Assembly (NCBI GenBank): GCA_036877525.1
Contig: JAZGTH010000059.1
Location: 6,944,001-7,008,000 of the forward strand
Direction of reading: 5' to 3'
Source: Chromobotia macracanthus
Lineage: Eukaryota > Chordata > Actinopteri > Cypriniformes > Botiidae
DNA length: 64,000 nucleotides
Position 1 is the first letter of the stretch; the number at the start of each line of letters is the position of its first letter. Shown piece after piece: positions 51,650 through 61,812 of the stretch. The translations under genes were made by a program, and so were the position numbers. The notes beneath the pieces are model-generated. The model did no database searches. It was not told where the DNA came from and saw only the letters and a program-made list of their open reading frames with translations.

Positions 51650-52772
51650 CATGATCAGCAAAGAAAGGGCCACACCATAAGTTGTTCTTTTGCCTATTAC
51701 TTCCTTAGCTTACCTTGTAAACCTACATTTTGCCCCTTACTCCACATCACCACACACATCTCATTCAAACCTTCCCCTTCTAACAACCTCTTATTCAGCT
51801 CAGCATCGACTACCTTCCAATTTCCCCTGGACTTTCTTTCACACATTTGACACCTGCTAATCTCAGCCACATCTCTGCCTCCCACCCTTCGCTGCTGTTT
51901 TGATCCGTTCTAACAGCACAGCCTCCTGTGGCTCACTAACAAGCACCCCTATGCTCTTAAAGATCACGGGTCCTCCAATTTATTTCTGCCACTCCACATT
52001 TTCCGCCACTGATATCTCAAGCAATGATCCTAGTAGTGGCCTTTTTCTCTCCCCGTCGACCACTTTATTTCTGAGGTGGCCCCTTCCTTCCCCTATGGTC
52101 TGGGCTGGTTCACTAACAAGTCCCTTACCCACCTTTTGGTAACCACTTCCCCCGTTTCCAGTGGCTACGTAACCCCTCTCTTTTTTCCACGCCGGCCAGC
52201 ACAGAGCGCTAACAGGTGCCCTACCCAGCTAATTAACAGTGCGCCTCCCAGAGTGGCTTCGGCACGGCTCATTTACACACGACGGGACCCTGTCTAATTG
52301 CATTTTCAGCAGGCTGATTAAAACCAAGCCATAAATCACTTACTGCAGCTGACTTTCAATTGAGCCATCAGGCTCAGCTACGTGAAAACAACACTAGCTT
52401 CACAGTCGGCATGGCGTTTGTCACGGCTGCGCAGATACAAAGCTTCTCGGAAATTGTCCTGTCGTGCACGCGCTCTGATGTGGAGGGTTTTGTAAGGCTG
52501 GTTCTCTGAGATACTGCTAACGTTACACAAAGCAAATATCATTATGTTGCCCACTTTGTAGATTTAATTAAAGAAGGATCTACCAGCATTGATTCGCTTG
52601 AGGAATTTGCACTCAAGGACATAAATAGAAGAGAAGGAATGAGACAGTCAGAGAAAAGTTCCATCAGATAGCTCTAACTCTTTACACAGCCTGTGTAATG
52701 AACCAGGTCTGTCGATCTATTGTAAATGAGGAGAATGTCCCTGGTACCAACCTTCCAGTCTGTGTGGATGTG

Positions 52773-52798
52773 TACACACACACACACACACACACACA
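52773..52798. repeat. (AC)n microsatellite
   Basis: About thirteen AC units, the longest CA tract here. It is followed 120 bp later by a TATA-rich run. Confidence 0.9.
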
Positions 52799-52918
52799 GA
52801 TATATAAAGCAAGTGGTTTTGCTACGGGATTTGACATTGGCCATCAACTGGGGACGCATTTTGTTTATCTTGCAACAGTAAACAAAAATTCCCCTGAAAA
52901 AAAGTGTTGAAATATGTT

Positions 52919-52952
52919 CATATATATTATATATGTATATTATATATATTCA
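52919..52952. repeat. AT-rich TATATA tract
   Basis: ATATATATTATATATGTATA followed by TTATATATATTC; may form hairpins. Confidence 0.7.
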
Positions 52953-53842
52953 TAACATGAACTGCACAGGATATACAATATTCAAAATTACAGATTGAAT
53001 ATACAGATGGTTTTCTGATTTATTTCTTCAAATCCAACGGTTTCAAGCTCTTGACATTGGCAATAAATAATGCACTGCACAATACAAATGATTGTCAGCA
53101 AAAACTGTACTATTGTTTTTTTTTTTAAGAATTAGAACATGCAACCTGTCCCACTTTGACAACCATCTAATTCATGTGTATCCTGACCAAAGACGGTCTG
53201 TATTTGGCCAAGATTTACACCCAATACAACTCTTCCACATCACAGCTTTAGTATTTCCCACATCGCGTTGTAAATTGTGTAGCACGAGCAACACAACAAA
53301 AGCCGCAACAGCAGCCCCGAGGAGAGAGTGAAAATCAAAGCTCCTGCCAAAAGAGACCATCAGATAAACATCGTCAGGCTCTCCATAACGCCTCCTGAAA
53401 CGCATCCAACATTACCAAAAGCAGCCCAGTTCCCACAGATACACAGATTCATGGCTACATTAATCATTAAACCAACAACTGTCACATGATATGACTTATC
53501 TGTGCTGTAAATAATGATCCTGCATGTGCGGCGCTGCATTGGTTCCTCTGCAGACATCCGTGAGAGCTTTCATCACAGTGATGAAACGTTCTCAAGTTTT
53601 ACTGTGGCACCAGGGCAAAACAGACCTTTAATCATTCATTTACCTCTCTCTGGAAATACATATCATATTTACTCCTTAAAAGCAGTATTGATGTTCATCT
53701 CACATGTCATTGCTGCAGTTCTTAAATTCGAGGCCACGCAAATATGTTCCGAGGTCACTTTCCAATGTCAAACTGCATTATCAGTGATGGTGCACACAGA
53801 CTTTTCTCTGGTTATAATTACACTGAGAGTCTGAAAGCGCAA

Positions 53843-54058
53843 CCCAGCTAACAGAGAACGTTCTCAGAACGTTGGCTAATGCTTTCTAAAAGTTAACAAA
53901 AACCTTCTTGCAGTAATGTTACTAGAATGTTTTTAATGTTATATATCAAAACATTAATACGTCTTTGAACTTTAGAACCTTCCTAGCACATTCAAAATAA
54001 CATTTTTAATGGTTACTTATTGGAAATGTTAGAGAAACATTCTTACAGGCTAAATGAT
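53843..54058 (+). mobile_element. Family A MITE, copy 13
   Basis: Left end CCCAGCTAACAGAGAACGTT carries the clearest subterminal palindrome (53857-53873). The right end stops at TTCTTACAGGCTAAATGA, lacking the terminal GTTAGCTGGG. Confidence 0.8.
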
Positions 54059-54668
54059 GATCTGAAACAAATCTTAAGCATTTGAAGCTAATCAGGTCTT
54101 GTTGTCATGCATTGAATCCTAATGGTTGACTACTGAATTTGTTTTGTATAATATCCAGATAGAACTCACCAATACAATTTACTTACAATAATTCCAGGTT
54201 GTATGAAGTTTAGCAATAACAGTGGCTGGTTGGGTTGATATGAGAGCAATTAAAAATCCTCCCCAGGGTCCTTATTAATACCATTGATTGGAGGCACAAC
54301 ACATACCCAGATCTCTGTCCCATGCTAGCTGGAGCTCATTGTACAATATTTGAGGAGACGTATTTTCATAACTCATACTTTCTGTTCATTGAATTCTACT
54401 TGTGCTCCTACCTCTATCATTTACTCACTTTCCAGGAGACAGACAGCCACCTCTTAAAAAGGTCAAGCATTGCTTTTGAGTTTCAGGGGGATAATGCAAG
54501 CTGATTGCTGACACACTTTTCACAATGGCATTCTGTTTCAGAAAATGACTGCTAACGCTACAGGCACAAATCAAATATGTGGTCGGAAGCCAGATTTATT
54601 TCATTTATTTTTTAAAAATGTACTTAAGCACCTCAGAGCAGTACAAAAGAACAGCACAATGGTCCGTC

Positions 54669-54748
54669 TCTGACTTCATTTCTATATTCCTGACTTTATT
54701 CCTATGTTCCTGACTTTATTCCTATGTTCCTGACTTTATTCCTATTTT
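54669..54748 (+). repeat. Minisatellite, four 20-bp units
   Basis: The unit CCTGACTTTATTCCTATGTT is repeated with the middle two copies identical and the outer two diverged. Confidence 0.85.
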
Positions 54749-54792
54749 CCATTGTAGCCACACCCACTCTACATATCAGATAATAAATTTAC

Positions 54793-55095
54793 TTAAAGCT
54801 GCAATCTGTAACTTTTTACCACTCTATCGCCATCTCTGTTTGAAACATACAATTGCAGGTTACTTTACAAACTGTTCTTTATGTTTTTTTTGTTCTTTAA
54901 GTCAAACAAAGCCAAATTGACATTTCTCACTAAATCAGACCCGACAGATCAAATTTTAAATCATTATTAGAGACTTACCATTGAGAATCGGGGGAAGGTA
55001 AGGAGACCATGAACTGTTATGTTCTGTTATTGTACTAGCTCAATAACTGTTTTTGGTTTATTTTTAATGAAAAAAGTTACAGATTGCAGTTTTAA
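54793..55095 (+). mobile_element. Family D MITE, complete, with TTAA duplication
   Basis: The 295-bp element (54797-55091) is flanked by TTAA on both sides. Its 19-bp terminal inverted repeat (AGCTGCAATCTGTAACTTT) differs at one base between ends. The interior includes CATCTCTGTTTGAAACATAC and AATCAGACCCGACAGATCAA. No open frame. Confidence 0.85.
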
Positions 55096-56544
55096 TACAC
55101 TCATCTTTACCTATAATTCTTTTAAATGTGTGAGGCATAGCACTGCTTGTTGTTTGAACTGGTATAACCATCACAGTGTACCTCTTTCATAGTGGTTAAG
55201 GATATGGATATATGAGACCCAAGCTTTAGAGCCTCACACAAGATATGCTCATTTTTTATTCTCTAACTCTTTATGGTCTCAATTCATCACTGTCTTCTAA
55301 TCTAAATGCAGTGTACACTTGCAAAGAGGGTGTTTCCTGCCAGCTCAGTGCCTCTGGGAAAAAAAAGTTGGACTGCTCTCCATGGACTCTTTTTCATCTT
55401 ATATCTGACCACTAGAACCAATTACCTGGAAAACACTGGAGGTCTCGGGTCCAAGTTTTCTCCATGTACTGGTGTATAAACCATTGAGCAAAACTCTGCT
55501 ATCTTACCACACATCCCCAACACCCCTACTGGATAATTCAGTCAATCACTGGCCTACAGATCAATATGGCTGCAATCTTTAAAGAGACTGCCGCAATTTC
55601 ATACCTGCCCCAAAAAAAACATTGACTGACATATCAAATATCATGTTTCAGAAATTCGCTGCTGTCTGAAATTTTAATAAGAAGCAAAATATCTTGCTGA
55701 AAGCACAAGTCTTTTTACTCCAACATGTCTGACCTGCCCTGAGTAAAACTGTGGTAAGAACTTGCAACATGATCATATGCAAAATGTTCTGCAAAGGTCA
55801 GCCATGTTGTCTAACCATAGTGGACTTTAACTAACAGAAACACATTTCCAAGTTTTTTTAAAAGGAAAGAATTATGGGATGGAGTACTTGTTAGTATCTA
55901 AGCAACAATCAAGAAAGAACACCTATTAAAATGAACATCATTCTACTAAAACCGGGAAATTGCACTATATTCTATGGGGTAGCATGCTGACTCTTAATAC
56001 TTTTTAAATTGATTTTCATATAGAACTCCCACGGGGGGCAATTCCATTTCCATACGAGCTTGTGTGGCACTCTATTCACTCAATTAATCGCATAATACGA
56101 TCAATTTCGGCACCGGGAGAAGTCACACACCAGCGTTTTCTCATAAGAACAGCTTAATGTTTTAGTCTTTTTTATAGCACACTCCAAGTTCTATTACGTA
56201 GTGTAAAATCACAGACAGCATGGCTGGAAAAATGTAAAGAGGAATGGCAGTATTTTCGATATCTCATCCCTGGAGCCACAGGAGGCCTGAGAGTAATACT
56301 GGAATTTTACACATTTGCCCAGAGCTGCTGATATACGAAACCATAGATCCCTGTAATTGCCTCTGAGAGTGAACGCAAGGAGAAGAGGATTCTATAACGG
56401 GAATTAACAGCAGGCAAGTCTTAAGAACTTCAGACATGAATTCCATTATTGATTGTGTAAGAACATCACAAGAGATTCAAAGCACATTCAGTTGTTGTTT
56501 TTCCTATCGGTTCCTCAGACATCACAATATATCATTTTCAGTGT
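55096..56544. other. No gene or repeat recognised
   Basis: Lies between the family D element and the SINE-bearing family C element. Confidence 0.5.
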
Positions 56545-57034
56545 TTTAAAGGCAGGCTATGTAATTTTTTTCCAGAACAAATTTTCTAGTTCTCTAGTGT
56601 TCCAGTTTCTGTAGTCTAAATATATTTATGTAATTATATTTATACAAAGCTTCTGTGAATAACACATGACCACAAAAAGTTCGTTGAATCAATGCATTCG
56701 GTCCGAATGCATTGAGTTCTCCTGTAGCTCAGTGGTAGAGCATTGCGTTAGCAGCACAAGAGGTTGTGGGTTCGAATCCCAGGGAGCACATGTAGTGACA
56801 AAAATGTATAACTTGAATGCACTGTAAGTTGCTTTGGATATAAGCGTCTGCCAAATGCATAAATGTAAGTGATAGGATGTCCTGTTCACCTGTCAAATTA
56901 TGTATTTGCATCACCTTTGTGTGTATTGGAGAAGGCGCAGCTTCGTGGACAGCTCTGAAGGAAGGGTGGGATCATGTACTTTTAAAGCTAGCTTGCTATT
57001 GCTAACCTTTCTGAAACCATCTGCCTACCTTTAA
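56545..57034 (+). mobile_element. Family C MITE, copy 3, interrupted by a SINE
   Basis: Left end TTTTAAAGGCAGGCTATG, right end CATCTGCCTACCTTTAAC. At CATTCGGTCCGAATGCATTG the sequence is broken by a tRNA-Ala SINE and resumes at TAGGATGTCCTGTTCACC. Without the SINE the element is close to the length of the other copies. Confidence 0.8.
56717..56870 (+). repeat. tRNA-Ala-derived SINE
   Basis: The head folds as tRNA-Ala(AGC): A box TAGCTCAGTGG near 56725, loop TTAGCAG, and B box GGTTCGAATCC at 56769-56779. The acceptor strand is only partly paired. The tail TGTAAGTTGCTTTGGATATA and AAGCGTCTGCCAAATG is shared with three other copies in the window. The SINE interrupts a family C MITE (56545-57034), whose sequence resumes after it. 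Internal pol III promoter boxes are intact by eye. Confidence 0.85.
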
Positions 57035-57299
57035 CTACATATATACAATTATATAAAAATCCACATAGCTTCTGTAATCATTAACAAGCTAAATGAACTC
57101 TAAGTAAGAAGCATATACTGGGAGTTATTAGTGTGTTTTTAACAGACCAGACAACACCCGTGATACTGCTGTTAAAATTCTGAAGCAGTGAGCACCAGGA
57201 CACTTAAGTGAGAAAAGGTAACATCACTTGTTAACATAGTTCAGCACAGTGAAGTCATTTGAGGACTCCTCTCCATTATCTTCTCTTTACACACTCGTG

Positions 57300-57319
57300 C
57301 ACACACACACACACACACA
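57300..57319. repeat. (CA)n microsatellite
   Basis: About ten CA units. Confidence 0.9.
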
Positions 57320-58639
57320 TTTTTATTCCACTCATGTACTGCCACATCACACAGATACATCCTCAGAGAGCATGTTACCGCGTTCTAATCAACCACTACA
57401 CACACAGCACACAATTCCAGGCCATAAATCTATTAATGCTCCACTGTTAAGATTCATTGGGAGATCTGGAGGAATCCCATCATTATAGCACTTAACATCT
57501 CAAAGGACTCTGCCCACCGAGACCAGCGCTGGGCACAATTTATCACCACGAGCTTCGGTGAAAGTAGACTTGCGCACAAACACTGCTATGAGCCAACCTA
57601 CACTAACAAAGAAAGGGGAGCCAAGAGCGATACTGCTAATGGATATCAGCACAGCAAATTGCTCTCCCTCTCTAAAGACAATCCAACAATCCCGTATCAT
57701 AAAAAAGTAAGAGCTCAGTCCTCCAGCTCTTTATGAGACAACCAGAGCTCACTGCTTTTCCCAAGCAGCAGGTGGACCTCCAACCCCAGCTCCAATTCCT
57801 GGGAGAACGTGAAGGTAAATTACAGCTTAACTGACATCACACGCTCACTCTAACAAGCGTTCATCATCAAGGGACTTCGGTGATGATAAACTGATGAACA
57901 AGCCATGGTTCACTGCAACTGTCAGTCACAGACGCTTCATAGAAACACGAGAAGCACTAATTAGCAGAGCTGGATGTGCTTATGTGAGGAAGAGTGGCCT
58001 GAGGCTGACATCGTAACATGACTGCTTGTGAACCAGTCGACACGTATTAAATGCAGCTGACGTACAGATTCCTGATTAAGCCTATCACAGTGACGGTACG
58101 GCGGGCCCCAAACCAGTGTTTATTACTTTGAAACGCAGTGTGGAGCGGCGCAGGTATTTCTTCTGCATTTCCAACACCTTTGCAACCACAATTTCTGGAA
58201 ACCGTTCAACTTGCTACCATAAAATCCTATTACATTATTCTAGCACATCCCACAAACAAAGCAAAGACCCTTTTTAATCATTTCCCATAAATAACCTACA
58301 TACAAAAACATCATCTTGTTTTATCTCTTACTTATACAGGGCTATATACATGCATCTGTAGGTATGTATACAGACAGACAAAACATTTAAATGCACCAGA
58401 TCATGCACCGTGCAACCAATACAACTTTTAACTTACTTGCTTTCTTTTATGATAACTATGGCTACTACAGAGCTTTTCATGCAACTGCACAGCTGTCTGG
58501 CCGACAGCAATATGAGATACATTGTAATCAGGGTGTAAACTAAAGTCTGCGAGATTGCCTTAAAAGTAATTGTGACTTAGATCCGTGGAAAGCTCTTCAA
58601 TGCAATGATTTACCAGCTTTCCAAACCTACACTGACATT
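57320..58639. other. No gene recognised
   Basis: Presumed intronic DNA immediately downstream of the CpG island for the minus-strand gene. No splice-bounded frame stood out. Confidence 0.45.
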
Positions 58640-59435
58640 TCTTACGCATGGTGGTCGCACCATCTGCATGGGTTAATACGCAGCGCTCTACCCCCACCTG
58701 CCGTCGTGTGGGAAGCAGCGGCCGCTGCATGCGCAGACGCAGACGCCGCCCTGTGCGAACTTTCGCAGTTGATGATCAAGTTCAAGTCAGTGGAGCAATG
58801 TGTGCAACGACGCGCAACCACCGACGTGCGTTCACGTTTATCGCCTGGCGCTCATTTCTCCCGCAAGGTCTGCCTTTATATCCGCTACAACTGTCGAGCC
58901 AATTTCCGTGCTCCGTGCAAATGCATGCAAATATCGGACCACCACGGATTTGCAATGCTCTCAATCGTTGCGCAAAGCAACCAGAGCAAAAACCAGCGTT
59001 TGCATTTACGGCGCACACGCACCAGGCGAGTTTTTGTTTCACGCAAGTAAAATGCGTTGCCATTTAAACACAGCTCTTATATGGAAAAGTTACTCGTTTG
59101 TCCGAGAGCCCAAACAAGGCGTTTATAAATCTCACACCAGCTCGATCTCTTCCAGCGCACCGCACAACCGTGCGCAACACTTCGCCGCAAATTCGCCATC
59201 TCCCCGTTAAGTCCGCGACACCGAGCGCCAACACCGAGGCTTTGCGCTCCTAATAAACCGCACGCTTAATCTATCAAAAGAAATGTTTTCTTCACAGAGA
59301 CGTGCCCAAACTGCAAAGCACCGCGCAACACATCCGCCCCACTCCCACGTCCCCCACATCCAGAAAGACCCCCTCGATTCAATCAATCCTGGTCTCACAC
59401 TTCTCGTTTGCACGACCGGAATCGTCCGTGCATAC

Positions 59436-59487
59436 CTTGACTTCCTCCGACGAGCAATCCGAGGAAACAGATGACGGTCCGGATCAT
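59436..59487 (-). CDS. First coding exon: signal peptide of a secreted or membrane protein (partial gene)
   Basis: Reading leftward from the ATG at 59487-59485, the exon encodes MIRTVICFLGLLVGGSQ plus one base. It then meets a consensus donor (CAAG then GTATGC; GT at 59435-59434). The peptide has a basic residue at position 3, a hydrophobic core over residues 5-13 and small residues near the end, as in a cleavable signal peptide. The start is chosen because -3 is A, the frame has a TAA 37 codons upstream and no other ATG lies between. The intron is phase 1, typical of signal exons that precede Ig or FN3 domains. From memory, the LGLLV-x-x-x-Q pattern resembles the NCAM2 leader; that is only a guess, so no symbol is given. 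No downstream exon was recognised in the window, which implies a first intron of more than 59 kb. Confidence 0.6.
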
Positions 59488-59720
59488 CTTCAGAAGGTCC
59501 TGGTGGACAGCGGCCGGTGCTCGGAGTGAGTTGAACGGACGCTGGTTTGGAGACAAGCGGCACTCGTTCTCGGTCCTTCCTCTCCGCTCGCTCGCTTCTT
59601 ACTCGCTCACTGTCTGCCACAACCGGAATCTGCGGAGGAGCAGAAAGCAGCTGCCTCAATGCAGCACCCTTTCAAATGCGCCCAACCACACCAACCTACC
59701 AGCAGCAGTGCATCGCGGCA
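59488..59720 (-). other. Probable 5' UTR of the signal-peptide exon
   Basis: This GC-rich stretch runs upstream of the ATG at 59487 on the minus strand. It lacks upstream ATGs in the coding frame and has an in-frame TAA 37 codons before the start. The right edge is set by where GC and CpG density fall and is approximate. A pyrimidine tract ending in CCGCAG near 59635 could instead be a splice acceptor, giving a non-coding exon further right. Confidence 0.4.
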
Positions 59721-59746
59721 GGTAGAAACCAATACCCATCATTGGT

Positions 59747-61463
59747 TCAGTCATCGGTATTGATTGTTGAGCAGTACCAAATGTACAATGGGGTCCGAGA
59801 ACACATTTCAAACCTGGGATTTTTTCCAGATCTGAATGCTTTTGACATCACACGGCAAAGGAAAGTTAGGACAGAACATGAAGAAGATTTTGGGTCACTG
59901 ATCAAATGCCAGCACGTCTGTAATAGGAAAAAAATGCAAAGATGCCCCTTGACCATTCTCAGATCATGCTGGAATAACAAAGGCTATCGGGTTTTGCACA
60001 AAGAAGTGGAGTGCATGCCACGGTGCATGCTGTCAGCGAGAAAAGAGATGATGCGTAATAAATACAAAGAGATTCAAATTTGCAGATGTTCTGCTGACTG
60101 ACATTTGCAAAGAGAAACATTTTCATTAGTGATCTCAGACTCAGGACTGTACCGTTCTTTGTTTCATCATTTGACTCAGATCAGTTAAATAACAGTAGCA
60201 CAAGTTAATGGACATTTTGTTGCTCCTGGAACAACATTCCTGTCGACCAATCAATGCTCTCAGATTTGCAAGCGTTATAGGCTGTAGATATCATTGGTTG
60301 ACGGGAATTTAATCAAATGCGTTTAATCAAACGATGTTTGTTGGCACATTGGACTGGCGCAGCAATTAAACTCTGAAAATAACATTTTTACCCATGCATG
60401 TGGTGAATAAACTTGCGCACGACTGGACTGATTAGTAAACCTCATTTATTACTTTCTTCTTCTCTCCGAGTTTTGGTCACCAAACAATTTCCCATGCCCT
60501 TTAGGTTGTTTATTTTCAATTCATTGTAGCAGAGGGTCCAATACCAGACAGGAATGTAAGGTAACTTAAAACCCTCCAAAGAGTTCCATCCAGTTGGGCC
60601 ATTACTTCAGACCGCATTCATAAACCTGTTCCCTGAAGGTCCACTTTGTGTGGGGGGAAAGACACAATTCTTCTTTTATGAGAAATTAGGGTAGAACTTT
60701 GAGTGACTACAAGCACTCCTTTAGTTCTCCCTGTGGACAAGGCTGACTTACTCATAAATCTGTGTAGGTCAGAATATGATACTGGAATCACTAGCTATTC
60801 AGTATCTAGTACCTATGTAGCTACAGTTAAAGCCCAAGCAAATTACAGTTGCAAAAATGCTGCAATTAGACAACAAACAATAAGTATAAGAAGCATGAAG
60901 TACAAGTTAACCCCCAAAAAAATTCTTCCCGTGTTGCTCAAATCCTTTATTTTTAGTTTTATTCATCAAACTACTTTCCATACAATCTCCAAATATAAAA
61001 CACGGTAAAACTACAGTATCATAAAAACTAGCCCTTACACCCTATGCTCTTTATACCAAGTCTAAATCTAATAGGATAGTGAGATCAGTAGGGTTTTCAC
61101 AGAAGTCCTCTTAAAATATAGCAATTAACTCAGCACCCTTAAAACACTACAATCATGGGATTTTTTTAGATTTGCTGAGAACAGTGGCTGCAGTAAACTA
61201 TCTGAGATGATTTCACCATGAAGTACCCCTTTACTAGTCACTGAAATTTTTGTTTCATTCTTCCCTCTAGTAAGTGGCAGACCCTGTCACAGGTGTCATA
61301 GAGCACAGAGCTCTGCCTCGCAAACAGCTGTCATAGATGCGCTCTATTTCTCTCATCTGAAAGCTCTCTCTTTCAGGAAAAATCACAAAAATAGACTACA
61401 ACCACATATGCCACTTAAATCCATCTACTGACAAACTATTGATGCGATTTTAATGCTGTTTAT
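59747..61463. other. Upstream flank of the minus-strand gene; no gene recognised
   Basis: AT-rich from about 59750. The plus-strand frame to 60101 begins in the CpG island and shows no domain. Confidence 0.45.
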
Positions 61464-61698
61464 TTTAAAGGCAGGGTAGGCGATTATTTTTTGTTATGCT
61501 GGTTAAAAGTCTGTTCACATCCTGATTCGACCCAAATGCAATGACAGGATGTCCTACTTGCCTGTTAAACTACTGTATGCATTTGCATACTTTTGCACAC
61601 TATTGAAGGAGGCGTGGCTTTGAAGATTGCTCTGAACGGATGGTGGGATCTTATGCTTTTGAAGTTAGATTATTATTGTTAGCATGTCCGAAATGGCC
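61464..61698 (+). mobile_element. Family C MITE, copy 4, right end lost
   Basis: Starts TTTTAAAGGCAGGGTAGGCG and keeps GGAGGCGTGGCTTTGAAGA, but the right terminus is missing after TGTCCGAAATGGCCAT. A 35-bp tandem repeat begins immediately at 61701. Confidence 0.75.
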
Positions 61699-61700
61699 AT

Positions 61701-61812
61701 GAGCCACATTATCTCTTATTAAGGTTAAGGTATATGAGCCACATTAGCTCATATTAAGGTTAAGGTATATGAGCCACATTAGCTCATATTAAGGTTAAGG
61801 TCTGAGCCACCA
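61701..61812 (+). repeat. Tandem repeat, three 35-bp units
   Basis: The unit starts GAGCCACATTAGCTCATATT and ends AAGGTTAAGGTATAT. Units 2 and 3 are nearly identical; a partial fourth (GAGCCAC) follows. It replaces the right end of family C copy 4. Confidence 0.85.

Larger units (their letters stand above)
58640..59720. promoter_or_regulatory. CpG island over promoter and first exon
   Basis: CpG and GC rise sharply here compared with the AT-rich DNA on both sides, with many CGC, GCG and CCG trinucleotides. The block covers the first exon and continues about 800 bp into the presumed intron 1. Such islands usually mark promoters of developmental or broadly expressed vertebrate genes. Minus-strand CCAAT boxes cannot be separated from plus-strand ones: CCAAT occurs on the minus strand at 59741-59745 and on the plus strand at 59729-59733, both close to the right edge. 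I did not count CpG observed/expected. Confidence 0.55.

Noticed and set aside
4054..54058. Family A copies as structured non-coding RNA genes
   Set aside because: Shared inverted ends, truncations and internal deletions fit a transposon family; no promoter or terminator signals accompany them.
56717..56790. Functional tRNA-Ala gene
   Set aside because: Acceptor stem is imperfect and the downstream tail matches SINE copies elsewhere in the window, so it is a SINE head.
58648..59210. Several overlapping plus- and minus-strand frames of 93-139 codons
   Set aside because: GC-rich DNA loses stop codons by chance; all frames are open together, which is not how a real exon looks.
59207..59659. 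150-codon minus-strand open frame in the CpG island
   Set aside because: It runs across the signal-peptide exon in another frame and through the donor into the intron. Its Arg/Ser-rich composition reflects GC content.
59547..60101. 184-codon plus-strand open frame
   Set aside because: Starts inside the CpG island and continues into AT-rich DNA with no domain and no coding bias.
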